Assembly: GCA_038147195.1 (NCBI GenBank)
Contig: JAYQTB010000006.1
Span: forward strand, 1-64,000
DNA: 64,000 nucleotides
From: Eutrophocola salsuginis
Lineage (GTDB): Bacteria; Pseudomonadota; Gammaproteobacteria; Pseudomonadales; Pseudohongiellaceae
Direction: 5' to 3'
Shown here: in pieces, positions 17,983 through 27,067 of the stretch
Position numbering within the stretch: the stretch's first letter is position 1
Layout: every line of letters starts with the position of its first letter
The notes under the pieces: model-generated
Told to the model about the DNA's origin: nothing
The model's input: the letters and a program-made list of their open reading frames with translations, nothing else
The model's database searches: none
Translations under genes and position numbers: made by a program

Positions 17983-19353
17983 ATGACCATCCACCGCCTG
18001 CTGATTGCCAACCGCGGCGAGATTGCCGCCCGCATCATCCGTACCTGCGACGCACTGGGCATCGAGACCGTGCTGGCAGCCTCCGAAGCCGACGTCGACA
18101 GCATCCCTGCCCGCATGGCCACGGCCGTCATTTGCATTGGCCCCCCGCCCTCGCCACGCAGCTATCTTTCGGTCGATGCGGTCATCCAGGCTGCTGTGCA
18201 GGCTCAAGTCGATGCCATTCATCCAGGCTATGGTTTCCTCTCGGAAAATGCCGCACTGGCAAAAGCGTGCGAGGCGAACAACATCATCTTTATCGGACCC
18301 ACCGTTGACCAGTTGCAGGCCATCGGCGACAAGCTCAAGGCCCGCGAGAATGCCGTGGCAGCAAATCTGCCCGTCGTGCCCGGCGGCCCCGTCTACACGG
18401 TAATGGAAGCACAGGCCCAGGCAAAAGCAATCGGGTATCCCGTGCTGATCAAGGCGGTCAGCGGTGGCGGCGGCCGCGGCATGAAGGTCGTGCAAAGTGA
18501 TGGGGAACTGGCACAGGCCATGACGCTGGCGCAGGCCGAAGCTGAAAACGCGTTTGGTGACAGCCGCGTTTACCTGGAGTGCTACGTCGCCTCCGGCCGT
18601 CATGTCGAAGTTCAGGTACTCGGTGATGGGAATGATGTCATTCACCTCGGCACCCGCGACTGTTCCATTCAGCGCAGATACCAAAAACTGGTCGAAGAGG
18701 CGCCGGCGCCTGCGTTGTCACCTGAATTGAGACGAGCCATGGAAACGGCCGCCGTGGACTTTGGCAAGCATCTAGCCTATCGCGGTGCCGGTACGGTAGA
18801 GTTCCTGGTCGATGTCGCCCGCAACAGTTTCTACTTCCTGGAGATGAACGCGCGTATCCAGGTCGAGCACCCAGTGACCGAGGCCATCACGGGCATCGAT
18901 CTGGTGGCCCAGCAGATTCGCGTCGCCGAGGGCCGGCCCCTGGCACTGGCACAGGACGATATTCGTCTTTATGGCCACGCCATCGAATGCCGCTTCAATG
19001 CCGAGGACTGCGCCAAGGAATTCCAGCCCAGCCCCGGCACAATAATTCGGGCTGAATTTCCCGCAGGTGCAGGCATTCGTATGGACAGCCACATCGAAAG
19101 TGGCGTCACCATTCCGCCTTTTTATGACTCCCTGCTCGGCAAACTGATCGTGTGGGGCAAGGATCGGAACGAAGCCGTAGCGCGGTTGCAGCATGCCTTG
19201 CATCATTGCTCTATCGACGGTGTCGCCACTAATATCGTCTTGCACCAGGTGATACTGCAAGACCCGGCGTTCATGACCGGAGGCGTGGATACACGATATC
19301 TACCCGCTCTGCTTGGGGCTTGTGACTTGAGACCTGGAACTTACGATGCCTGA
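17983..19353 (+). CDS. Biotin carboxylase (AccC-like)
   Basis: 456 aa, ATP-grasp enzyme that carboxylates biotin on the carrier using ATP and bicarbonate. Seen: LIANRGEIAARIIRT (residues 7-21), HPGYGFLSEN, the glycine-rich loop GGGGRGMK (161-168), and EMNARIQVEHPVTE (287-300) with the metal and catalytic residues. Length matches AccC or the biotin-carboxylase part of pyruvate carboxylase. It sits between the carrier and a pyruvate-carboxylase-type carboxyltransferase, overlapping the latter by 8 bp, so it belongs to a dedicated multi-subunit carboxylase and not to the housekeeping acetyl-CoA carboxylase. Confidence 0.93.
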   Translation: MTIHRLLIANRGEIAARIIRTCDALGIETVLAASEADVDSIPARMATAVICIGPPPSPRSYLSVDAVIQAAVQAQVDAIHPGYGFLSENAALAKACEANNIIFIGPTVDQLQAIGDKLKARENAVAANLPVVPGGPVYTVMEAQAQAKAIGYPVLIKAVSGGGGRGMKVVQSDGELAQAMTLAQAEAENAFGDSRVYLECYVASGRHVEVQVLGDGNDVIHLGTRDCSIQRRYQKLVEEAPAPALSPELRRAMETAAVDFGKHLAYRGAGTVEFLVDVARNSFYFLEMNARIQVEHPVTEAITGIDLVAQQIRVAEGRPLALAQDDIRLYGHAIECRFNAEDCAKEFQPSPGTIIRAEFPAGAGIRMDSHIESGVTIPPFYDSLLGKLIVWGKDRNEAVARLQHALHHCSIDGVATNIVLHQVILQDPAFMTGGVDTRYLPALLGACDLRPGTYDA

Positions 19354-20815
19354 ACTGAAACTCGTCGACGTCAGCATCCGTGACGGCAACCAGAGCCTGT
19401 GGAGCATGACTGGTCTCGGTACCAACCAGATCATGCAGGTGGCGCCGATCATGGAGCGGGTCGGCTTTCGTGCCATCGATTTTACTTCCAGCACGCACAT
19501 GTCCATGGCGATCCGTTCCCACAGTGACGATCCCTGGGAACGCATTCGCCTGATGAGCCGCGCCCTGCCCGGCGTGCCGCTGCAGTTCATTTCTACCGGT
19601 TTCCGCTTCATTTCCTGGGAGACCGCCGACCACGATTTCATGCGCCTTGCCTACCGCACGCTCATGAAAAACGGTATCGGCCGCTTCGTGTTGCTCGATC
19701 CCATGCACGACATGGATGCCCTCATGCAGGTGGCGCGTATCGTGAAGGAAGAAGGCGATGCGGAAAACATGGCCGCGCTCACCTACACCTTGAGTGACGT
19801 GCATGACGACGCCTTTTATGCCAACTGTGCCCGGCAGATCGCCGCCTCGGGTGATTTCGACCTACTCTACATCAAGGACCCGTCTGGCCTGCTAACGCCG
19901 GAACGGGCGCGCACGCTAATTCCCGCGGTGAAAAAGGAAATCTGTAACCTTCCCCTGGAACTGCACTCCCATTGCACCATCGGACTATCCCAGTTTAATT
20001 ACATGGTGGGCGCCGAGCTCGGTATATCCGCCCTGCACGTGGCAGTTGGCCCACTGGCCCACGGCTCCTCCCTGCCGTGTGCCTCCCAGACCATAGCCAA
20101 CCTCAAGACGCATGGGTACGACGTGGACGTGGATGAAAAGGCGCTGGGGGAAATGGAAAATTTCTATTTCGCCCTCGCCCGCGCCGAAGGCCTGCCGGCA
20201 GGTAAGCCCCAGGCTTATGATGCCTCCTACCTGCGCCACCAGATCGCCGGTGGCGTACTGACCACTACACGTAGGCAACTGGCAGAGCTGAAGCTCGAGC
20301 ACAAATTTAATGAAGTCATGGCGGAAGTGGAGCGGGTGCGCGCAGATCTGGGTTCACCTATCATGGTCACGCCGTTCCCGCAGATCGTCACCACGCAGGC
20401 GATGTTCAACGTCATGGGCGATGAACGCTACACGCAGATTCCCGACCAGGCCATCCGTTACGTCCTCGGTCGCTTTGGCCGTCCGACGGCGCCAGTGGAT
20501 GCCAATGTGCTCGATAGAATTATGTCGCTGCCACGGACGAAGGAGATAGAACGGGAGCCGATCATGATGACGCTGAAGGAGCGACGCGGCCGCTTTCCGA
20601 AATCTATGAGTGACGAAGAGTTCCTGCTGCGTGCCGTCATGCCGCCGGACCTGATAGACGGCATGCAGTCGCGCGCTCCTCACCAGTTGCATTACAACCC
20701 GGAGGTAGCATCGGTGCTAAAGCTGCTAAAGGGCATGAAGAAAAAATCATCCCCGGCGTATTTCGAAGTTAGCCAGCCAAGTTTCAGGCTGTCTTTGTCT
20801 GGCAAAACACCCTGA
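19346..20815 (+). CDS. Carboxyltransferase of the pyruvate carboxylase / oxaloacetate decarboxylase alpha family (HMGL-like TIM barrel)
   Basis: 489 aa. TIM-barrel carboxyltransferase followed by a PYC/OADA-type C-terminal domain. Seen: DVSIRDGNQSL (cf. D-T-T-L-R-D-x-x-Q-S), YIKDPSGLL with Lys177 at the carbamylated metal-ligand position, and LHSHCTIG with metal ligands His207 and His209. GGVLTTTRRQLAE matches the PGGQxTN-x-x-x-Q region. No biotinyl domain is fused; that role falls to the separate carrier. Compared with pyruvate carboxylase the substrate-pocket motifs differ (PSG for MAG, SIRDGN for TLRDAH), so the acceptor need not be pyruvate. Linkage to the split dikinase suggests a phosphorylated or enolised acceptor. 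This is the last gene of the packed operon. Confidence 0.87.
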   Translation: MPELKLVDVSIRDGNQSLWSMTGLGTNQIMQVAPIMERVGFRAIDFTSSTHMSMAIRSHSDDPWERIRLMSRALPGVPLQFISTGFRFISWETADHDFMRLAYRTLMKNGIGRFVLLDPMHDMDALMQVARIVKEEGDAENMAALTYTLSDVHDDAFYANCARQIAASGDFDLLYIKDPSGLLTPERARTLIPAVKKEICNLPLELHSHCTIGLSQFNYMVGAELGISALHVAVGPLAHGSSLPCASQTIANLKTHGYDVDVDEKALGEMENFYFALARAEGLPAGKPQAYDASYLRHQIAGGVLTTTRRQLAELKLEHKFNEVMAEVERVRADLGSPIMVTPFPQIVTTQAMFNVMGDERYTQIPDQAIRYVLGRFGRPTAPVDANVLDRIMSLPRTKEIEREPIMMTLKERRGRFPKSMSDEEFLLRAVMPPDLIDGMQSRAPHQLHYNPEVASVLKLLKGMKKKSSPAYFEVSQPSFRLSLSGKTP

Positions 20816-20847
20816 GAACTCCCCACTAAAAAGAAAGGAGAACACCC

Positions 20848-21293
20848 ATGAAACGGACCCTGGCAACATTACTCATTGCACTCGCACTATCCACTCCCGC
20901 TTATACCCAGGACGATGCAGGTACAGCGGCGGCAGCCGTCTTCGAGCGCTTCCTAGTGGCCATGGGTAATGCCGATATCGATACTGTAACGAGTCTGTTT
21001 GCCGAGGACGCTCTGTTCTGGGGAACAGGTTCGCAATCTCTGGTGACCACACCGGCCGGTGTGCTTGCCTACTTCACACCCGTGGGTCGGAACGAGCCCA
21101 GCGCCACCATCGCACGTGCCCGGAATTATGAAACCCGCATATTATCGGACGAACTGGTGATGATTTCGGGAGTCTGGGAAGTGGTGCCCAGGGGGGGGCA
21201 GCCGGCACACCCTTGCGTGTGAGCATGCTGCTGCAAAAACGCGATGGCCAGTGGTTTGTCATCCAGTTCCACAATTCCCGCGTGCCAGAATAG
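20848..21293 (+). CDS. Secreted SnoaL/NTF2-like protein, frameshifted at a G tract
   Basis: A signal peptide (MKRTLATLLIALALSTPAYT) precedes a SnoaL-like/DUF4440 domain: FERFLVAMGNADIDTVTSLFAEDALFWG and later VMISGVWEVV. The frame runs into TGA at 21220 just after a run of eight G (21191-21198). With one more G the frame continues GTPLRVSMLLQKRDGQW-FVIQFHNSRVPE to TAG at 21291-21293, giving the expected last beta-strands of the fold. So the gene is either frameshifted or one G is missing from the sequence. It starts 32 bp after the carboxyltransferase behind AAAGGAG and may belong to that operon as a small periplasmic accessory or enzyme. Function unknown. Confidence 0.72.
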
Positions 21294-21302
21294 GTAAATT
21301 CC

Positions 21303-23405
21303 TTACAGCATTCCGTACTGGGCCAGCATGTCACTAAAACCTGCTGCCTGCGGAATGCGCGCATCCAGCGCCAACGCACGTTTCATATGCTGAAGGGCGC
21401 CCGACATGTCGTCGCGGCTCACCAGGTAAACTGCCTGATTCGCCTCGACACCCGCCACTTCCCCATGACACTGGACGAACAGGGTATAGAAACGCGGCGT
21501 ATTCTCAGGATCGTTGAGCAGGATCGAGTTGTAATGCAGAGCGCTGAGCGTGTTGGAATACATCGACAGCAACTCTTCGGGCTGCTCTTTCATCGAATTG
21601 TACAGCGCCAACAGTTTCTCCATGTCACCCTCTGCGGCATAGATTTCGAACAGGTATAGCTCGCCGATGAAAGAGCCATGCGGCTGGACCTCGATGGATC
21701 TAAGGGCCCATTGTTCCGCCTCTTCCCAGCGGCCCAATCCGATATAGGCGCGCGACATGGACAAGGTGCTGGCCACCGTGTTCGGCCAGTATTCCACGAT
21801 GTGCTTCATGACTTTCAAGGCCATGGCGTGCATTCCAGCACCGCTCAGGGCATCCGTGACTGCACGGGTACCGGTGATATGGGCCTGGCTGAAGAGCCAG
21901 CTGGTTGGCTTCCATTCCATGTTGGCGGTCGGGTCTGTGAGCACCCGGTTCATACGGTGGAAATCCCGCAACCATTGCCCGTTGATCAGTGTCACCACAA
22001 CTAGCATAACGGCAAGCCCGCCGATGGCTGCCCTGTTGAACCATTGACCCACCTGCACTACCCTTACGTCTGCCGGATTCGCGTTCTCACCGCCGCGAAT
22101 GACCAACGCCATGAACAGCGGCATGATCACCAGTGGAAACGGCATCTCATAGGGAAAGGCCAGTTGCGCCTCCAGCATGCTGCCAGTGACAGCAATGGTA
22201 AGCAGTGCATAAAGGAGACGATGCTTGCCCGAAGCGCGCAAAAACAACAGGAATAGCTGCCGGCAGAACGTCACAATGATGGCAACCAGGCACAAAAGCC
22301 CGATCGCACCGAGATCTACCAACAGTTCCAGCACGTCATTGTGAACACGCTGGACACCAAGCACCAGCACATTGTTATAACCACCATTGTTGTTCACTTC
22401 GAAGAAACTGCCAACGCCGGTGCCGATCACGGGACTGTCCTTGATCATTTCTAGCGTGCTGCGCCAGATCAGGTAACGCGCGCTGGCACTCTCACCCTGG
22501 CTCTTGGCGATTTCAGGGGCTATGGAGTTGAATTCAAAAGCGGCTACCTGCCAGAACGGCCGGTAACCGGTCGGGCCAAAATTGATCATACCCAGAAACA
22601 TGACAAACATGGTTGCACAGGCCCAACTCTTCTGCCGGTTCCAGTTGAACCAGGTCGACCGCTTCGGGTCGAACATGACAACAATGGCGACAAGCACGAT
22701 TTCCAGGATGACCGCCAGCCAAACTGCGCGTGTTCGCGTGTAAAAGGTGTACATGCCTATGAGGCATATGGTGGTCGCCGTTAACCATGTGGTGCGGCGT
22801 GACAGATTAGGCTTGAACAGGTAATACATGCCCAGCGGCGCCGTGTAGATCATCACCTCACCCGCCACGTTGCCATTGCCGAACGTGGAGGCAGGAAAGG
22901 CCGTCTGCGGAATCAGGCTGAAATTGAACAGTTGCTGCGCGGTGCCCACAATGGAAGTAATCACGCCGGCTACCAGGCAGGCCGTGATAAAACGATCGAG
23001 GTTTGCGCCGTTCTGTCGCAACTGCAAACCAAACAAGAACATCAAGAAGCCGGCATACCAGCGGCTCCACTTGTAGAACCAAAAGGCCGGGTTGGCTGCC
23101 CACAGAACGGACATCGTGCCCAGCAGGAACAGGGCGGCAAAGGCCAGTACCGTCGGGGAGTAGGTCAGTGTGGTTTTCAGCTGGCCGCGCTGGTGCCAGA
23201 ACAACACCAGCATCAAGGCCGTCAGCAGCACCTGGCTGGTGGCGGCTTTCAGTTCATCGGGGGTGGCAATCGGCGGGGTCGTCCAGGCGGCGACCAGGCA
23301 CATCAAGGGCAGAACCATCAGGACCGGCCACACCAGGAAATCGGGCAATGCCCCGCCCGGAAGCACTGGCTTCCTGTCAGCGACTCCTGCTTTGGGATAT
23401 GACAT
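21303..23405 (-). CDS. O-antigen ligase/polymerase-family membrane protein with C-terminal TPR-like domain
   Basis: 700 aa. About 12 hydrophobic segments fill residues 25-470, followed by a soluble, alpha-helical part (about 500-700) with TPR-like repeats (SRAYIGLGRWEEAEQWALRS, and MKRALALDARIPQ). The large loop contains RVHNDVLELLVDLGAIGL, the H-N-D-x-x-x-x-L-x-x-x-G-x-x-G motif of WaaL/Wzy/PglL-type Wzy_C proteins. It likely transfers or polymerises lipid-linked glycans at the periplasmic face. The TPR extension is typical of one branch of the family. GT9 and HAD genes 2-3 kb away fit an envelope-glycan theme, but no gene cluster for O-antigen synthesis is present. Confidence 0.85.
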   Translation of the reverse strand: MSYPKAGVADRKPVLPGGALPDFLVWPVLMVLPLMCLVAAWTTPPIATPDELKAATSQVLLTALMLVLFWHQRGQLKTTLTYSPTVLAFAALFLLGTMSVLWAANPAFWFYKWSRWYAGFLMFLFGLQLRQNGANLDRFITACLVAGVITSIVGTAQQLFNFSLIPQTAFPASTFGNGNVAGEVMIYTAPLGMYYLFKPNLSRRTTWLTATTICLIGMYTFYTRTRAVWLAVILEIVLVAIVVMFDPKRSTWFNWNRQKSWACATMFVMFLGMINFGPTGYRPFWQVAAFEFNSIAPEIAKSQGESASARYLIWRSTLEMIKDSPVIGTGVGSFFEVNNNGGYNNVLVLGVQRVHNDVLELLVDLGAIGLLCLVAIIVTFCRQLFLLFLRASGKHRLLYALLTIAVTGSMLEAQLAFPYEMPFPLVIMPLFMALVIRGGENANPADVRVVQVGQWFNRAAIGGLAVMLVVVTLINGQWLRDFHRMNRVLTDPTANMEWKPTSWLFSQAHITGTRAVTDALSGAGMHAMALKVMKHIVEYWPNTVASTLSMSRAYIGLGRWEEAEQWALRSIEVQPHGSFIGELYLFEIYAAEGDMEKLLALYNSMKEQPEELLSMYSNTLSALHYNSILLNDPENTPRFYTLFVQCHGEVAGVEANQAVYLVSRDDMSGALQHMKRALALDARIPQAAGFSDMLAQYGML

Positions 23406-23514
23406 ACACCGCCGGACACGGCATACAGGTAAAAAGGTGGCGCATTATATAGCTGAAAAAACCGGTTGGATATACCCGCCCGGCTGGCGCGAAACCAGCC
23501 GGGCGGCAGTAATT

Positions 23515-24852
23515 TTACTGGTGGGGTGTGCTGAAGAAATCGAAGAACAGGACCATGACGATCGAGCAGATGACCAGCGTCAGTAGCATGACCGGTGTGC
23601 CCTTTTTGAACCAGACAGACGGCGTGATCGCGTAATCGGGGCGACCGGTATCCTTGGCCAGTTTCTCGCTGATGGTCACGATAAAGACGTTGGCAGTGGA
23701 ACCCAGGTGGGTGCCGTTGCCGCCCATGCCGACGCCGGCCGCCAGCGCCCACCAGAGTGACGCCACGTTCACGCCCTGCGCCTCCATACCCAGGATGATG
23801 GGAATCATGGCCGCGGTGAACGGAATATTGTCGATCATGGCGGACAGTATGGCAGCCACCCACATCAGCAGGATGGTGGCCGTCAGCAGGTCATCCTGTA
23901 CAAAGGGAATGATGAACTGGCCGAGGTAGCGCAGGAAGCCGCTGTGCTCGACGCCACCAATCAAGATGAACAGGGCCATGAAGAAAACCAGCAGGGTGAT
24001 TTCAACCTCGGCGAAATGTTCGTCCATGTCGGTGTTCTTGCCTAGGAAGACTAAGGCAGTCAGGCCAAGTGCAGACACGAACCAGGGCTCCCAGTGCAGG
24101 TCGTTATGCAGGATGAAACCGATGACCATGGCACCCAGAATCCACAGGGCCATTTTCCAGGTCTTAGGGTCGGCGATGGCTTCACGTTCCTGGAAGGACG
24201 GGGTTTCTGGCGTGACAGACAACTCTTTCCTGAAAAGCACTTTAAGGAATAACACAGTACCCACCCAGGCCAGCAACACGATAAAGCCCATGTGGGCAAA
24301 GAAGGTGTTGAAATCAATGTCCGCGGCGGAGCCGATCATCAGGTTGGGCGGATCGCCCACCAGCGTGGCGACACCCCCTGTGTCCGACAACAGCGCGGCA
24401 GCCAGAAGGAAGGGAATGGGACTGACCCGCAGCGCCTGGCAGATGAGAATGATCAGCGGGCCGAAGATCACCACTGTGGTGACGTTATCCAGCAACAGGG
24501 ACAATACCGTGACCAGGGTACCCATCATAACCAACAGCAGGTACAACCTGCCCTTGCTGAGGTCCGCGATAGTAAAAGCCAGTGCCTGGAAACCACCGGT
24601 GGGAATCATGATCGAAACGATGGTCATCATGGCTCCCAGTAGGAACACCACGTTCCAGTCGATGGCCTCGATCGCCAGTTCAGGATCGTAGAAACCGAAG
24701 TATTGTCCGGCAAGCACCATGCCGCCGGCGCCGGCCAGGGCAAACTTGGCACGATGGAAACCGTGCAGGCCCTCGGTGAATATGCCGACAAAAGTGACAA
24801 CAAGAATGATGCCGGAAACCAGCATCGCGTGATCCCAAACCAGCGTTTCCAT
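23515..24852 (-). CDS. ArsB/NhaD-family ion transporter (probable Na+/H+ antiporter)
   Basis: 445 aa with about 11-12 membrane helices. Seen: AIDWNVVFLLGAMMTIVSIM, DNVTTVVIFGPLIILICQAL and SDTGGVATLVGDPPNLMIG, and in the second half ALFILIGGVEHSG, DNIPFTAAMIPII and GMGGNGTHLGSTANV. These duplicated Asp-Asn and GDPPN/G-Asn-G-T motifs define the ArsB/NhaD superfamily (NhaD antiporters, P-protein relatives). Sodium/proton exchange is the most likely activity and fits the sodium-coupled symporters encoded later. Arsenite efflux is an alternative but no ars genes are nearby. It has its own transcript or follows an unlinked promoter at about 24.9 kb. Confidence 0.85.
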   Translation of the reverse strand: METLVWDHAMLVSGIILVVTFVGIFTEGLHGFHRAKFALAGAGGMVLAGQYFGFYDPELAIEAIDWNVVFLLGAMMTIVSIMIPTGGFQALAFTIADLSKGRLYLLLVMMGTLVTVLSLLLDNVTTVVIFGPLIILICQALRVSPIPFLLAAALLSDTGGVATLVGDPPNLMIGSAADIDFNTFFAHMGFIVLLAWVGTVLFLKVLFRKELSVTPETPSFQEREAIADPKTWKMALWILGAMVIGFILHNDLHWEPWFVSALGLTALVFLGKNTDMDEHFAEVEITLLVFFMALFILIGGVEHSGFLRYLGQFIIPFVQDDLLTATILLMWVAAILSAMIDNIPFTAAMIPIILGMEAQGVNVASLWWALAAGVGMGGNGTHLGSTANVFIVTISEKLAKDTGRPDYAITPSVWFKKGTPVMLLTLVICSIVMVLFFDFFSTPHQ

Positions 24853-25116
24853 GATGACCTCCTACGGCCCCGAGTGCTAAAAAAGCGGCGAGATTATAGA
24901 GCCACTATCAGATAATTTAATACAACTATTTTTTACCAGCCACCACCGGCTGGTGATGGCTGAATCGAGCGGAAAGTTTTTATAGAATGGCAATCCCGGC
25001 CGGGTGATTATTCGCCCCGAAACTTACAGCAACCTGACGGAATCTCGTTTACCGGCGAGGCACCCCCCCCCAAGCCGTATAAGATTCTTTAGTCAACCGC
25101 AACCAACAGGACTGGT

Positions 25117-25956
25117 ATGACAGTAGCAATACACGACCTACTAAGAAAAGCGAAAGGCTTTGTCTTCGACATGGACGGCACCCTGATCCTGGGAGACAAG
25201 AAGAACAACAACATGAAGACGCTCCCCGGTGCGCCGGACTTCATCAATATGCTGATCGACCATGGTATCCCCTACGTGGTGATGACCAACGGCACGGCAC
25301 GTTCTCCCTCAGCCTATGTAGAAGTGCTCAGCGATGCCGGCATTCCCATGAACAGCAACACCATGATGACGCCTTCCAGTGTCGCCGCTGATTTCTTTGT
25401 GCGAGAGGGCTGCAAAAAAGTCATGGTGCTCGGTTGCCCCGGCGTGTGGGAACCCCTTGCGGACAAGGGCGTCGAGGTGGTCCTGTCCAGTCTCGAAAAA
25501 CCTGGCCCCGTGGATGCGGTATACATTGGCTGGTACCGCGAGTTCGGTTTCCGCGATATCGAGAATGCCTGGATAGCCTGCCGGGATGGGGCGGAGCTTT
25601 ATACCGCATCCGACGTCCCCTTCTTTGCCTCGGCCAACGGTCCCGCCATCGGCACGTCCTGTGCGCTTGCGGCGGCACTCAAACCCCTCACCGGCAAGGA
25701 AGCCATCGTGCTGGGTAAACCGTCGCGCTATGCCATCGAAGCAGCAGCAAGACATCTTGGTCTGGCCGTTACCGACATTGCCGTGGTTGGTGACGATGCC
25801 AACCTCGAGGTGCCAATGGCGAAGGACAACGGTGCATTGGCTGTCTATGTACATACCGGCACCGGCGGTCCCCATGCCTTCGATCAGCGTCCTGCGGACA
25901 CCTGCCCGGATATTTCGGTGGCTAATGTCGGAGAACTCGTGAAACACTACTCGTGA
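25117..25956 (+). CDS. HAD-superfamily hydrolase, class IIA (NagD-like phosphatase)
   Basis: 279 aa. Catalytic motif I FDMDGTL (residues about 18-24), motif II VMTNGT, motif III Lys in GKPSRYAIEAA, and motif IV VVGDDANLEVPMA. The cap inserted between motifs II and III places it in subfamily IIA with NagD, pyridoxal-phosphate and p-nitrophenyl phosphatases. The motif IV reading DDANLE instead of D-x-x-x-T-D-I is slightly atypical. Substrate not deducible. The GT9 gene starts 12 bp after the stop, so the two are co-transcribed, hinting at a role in sugar-phosphate metabolism for the envelope. Confidence 0.88.
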   Translation: MTVAIHDLLRKAKGFVFDMDGTLILGDKKNNNMKTLPGAPDFINMLIDHGIPYVVMTNGTARSPSAYVEVLSDAGIPMNSNTMMTPSSVAADFFVREGCKKVMVLGCPGVWEPLADKGVEVVLSSLEKPGPVDAVYIGWYREFGFRDIENAWIACRDGAELYTASDVPFFASANGPAIGTSCALAAALKPLTGKEAIVLGKPSRYAIEAAARHLGLAVTDIAVVGDDANLEVPMAKDNGALAVYVHTGTGGPHAFDQRPADTCPDISVANVGELVKHYS

Positions 25957-25968
25957 CATACTATCGGT

Positions 25969-27057
25969 ATGGTCAATAAGCCGATCCCAACCGACCCGCG
26001 CCGAGTACTGCTAGTCAACCCGACCAAATATCTCGGCAATCTTCTAGTGGCCGGAGGTCTCCTGCAGGCCTGGGTCCAGCACTGTAGTCAACACGGGATT
26101 GACACCCGGATCGTGCTTGACGACAGCTTTCGCGGTCTGTGTGAACACAGCTTCCCGGAAGGCACATTGCTGTTTTTTCCTCGTAGGCAGATCAACAGTT
26201 CCGCCTTCTTAAGAAAAATTTCCCTGTATATCGGCTTCCTGAAAGAAGTGCGACAGTTCCGTGCGGATATCGCCTTCAATATCGAGGAGGATTCCGCCAC
26301 TTCTCACCTCACCCGTTTGAGTGGGGCTTTATTCAAGATCGGGTGCAACCCCCACCGCCATAAAAGCGGTTACGACTTCATCGTACCAATACAGTTTGAA
26401 CAACGACCCGACGGCAGGCGGCACCGGTGGTACAGTTACTACGATGTGTTTGCCGCCCTGGGCATGACCGAGCCCCAACCATCCTACCTAGCGCTTGATC
26501 TTGATGATGTATCAGTAACACTGCAAGCGACGCTGAAACGATCAGGCGTAACAGAAGATTCAGCCGTGATCGCCATCCACGCCGGTGCAACCAAGGACTA
26601 CAAGAAGTGGCCGCCGGAACACTTTGCCGCCCTGGTGACCCTCATCCAGGAGAATGGCATGCAACCTGTGCTGATCGGTGCAGGGCCAAGTGACATGGAA
26701 ACCAATGACGCCATCCGGCAAATCCTGGCAACACGGGCGTGTCCGTCACCGGCGGACCTGTGCAGCCAGTTAACGCTGGTAGAACTCGCACAGTTTCTCA
26801 AGACCTGTAGCGCCATGATCGGCAATGACAGCGGCCCCTTTCACCTCGGGTCTGCGCTTGGCACGCCAGGTTTTGTAATGTGGGGACCCACCAACAAGGA
26901 TATCTGGGGACCACTGGGCAAAAAAAGCGAGATAGTCCAGGGCAGCTTTCCCTGCGATCCCGCCTGCAACAAGGGCTATTGCGTGCATGACCACCGCTGT
27001 CTCAGGGAACTGTCACCGGCCAGCGTGTTTGCCAGGCTGGCTGCGGAAATGACCTGA
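25969..27057 (+). CDS. Glycosyltransferase family 9 (heptosyltransferase-like)
   Basis: 362 aa. Two-domain GT-B fold of the ADP-heptose:LPS heptosyltransferase family. The N-terminus RRVLLVNPTKYLGNLLVAGGL matches the phosphate-binding start of the family; the C-terminal half has AVIAIHAGATKDYKKWPPEHFAAL (cf. PGA-x-x-x-x-K-x-W) and MIGNDSGPFHLGSALGTPGFVMWGPT, the D-S-G-x-x-H-x-A-x-A-x-x-x-P signature. It would add a heptose or related sugar to lipopolysaccharide or another glycan at the cytoplasmic face. Several Cys near the C-terminus (DPACNKGYCVHDHRC) are conserved-looking and may form a metal or disulfide site. Co-transcribed with the HAD gene. Confidence 0.88.
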   Translation: MVNKPIPTDPRRVLLVNPTKYLGNLLVAGGLLQAWVQHCSQHGIDTRIVLDDSFRGLCEHSFPEGTLLFFPRRQINSSAFLRKISLYIGFLKEVRQFRADIAFNIEEDSATSHLTRLSGALFKIGCNPHRHKSGYDFIVPIQFEQRPDGRRHRWYSYYDVFAALGMTEPQPSYLALDLDDVSVTLQATLKRSGVTEDSAVIAIHAGATKDYKKWPPEHFAALVTLIQENGMQPVLIGAGPSDMETNDAIRQILATRACPSPADLCSQLTLVELAQFLKTCSAMIGNDSGPFHLGSALGTPGFVMWGPTNKDIWGPLGKKSEIVQGSFPCDPACNKGYCVHDHRCLRELSPASVFARLAAEMT

Positions 27058-27067
27058 CACTTTCTGG

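Noticed and set aside
17517..19353. Assigning the biotin carrier and carboxylase to acetyl-CoA carboxylase
   Set aside because: The neighbouring carboxyltransferase is of the pyruvate-carboxylase type and no accA/accD genes are present, so a different carboxylase is more likely.
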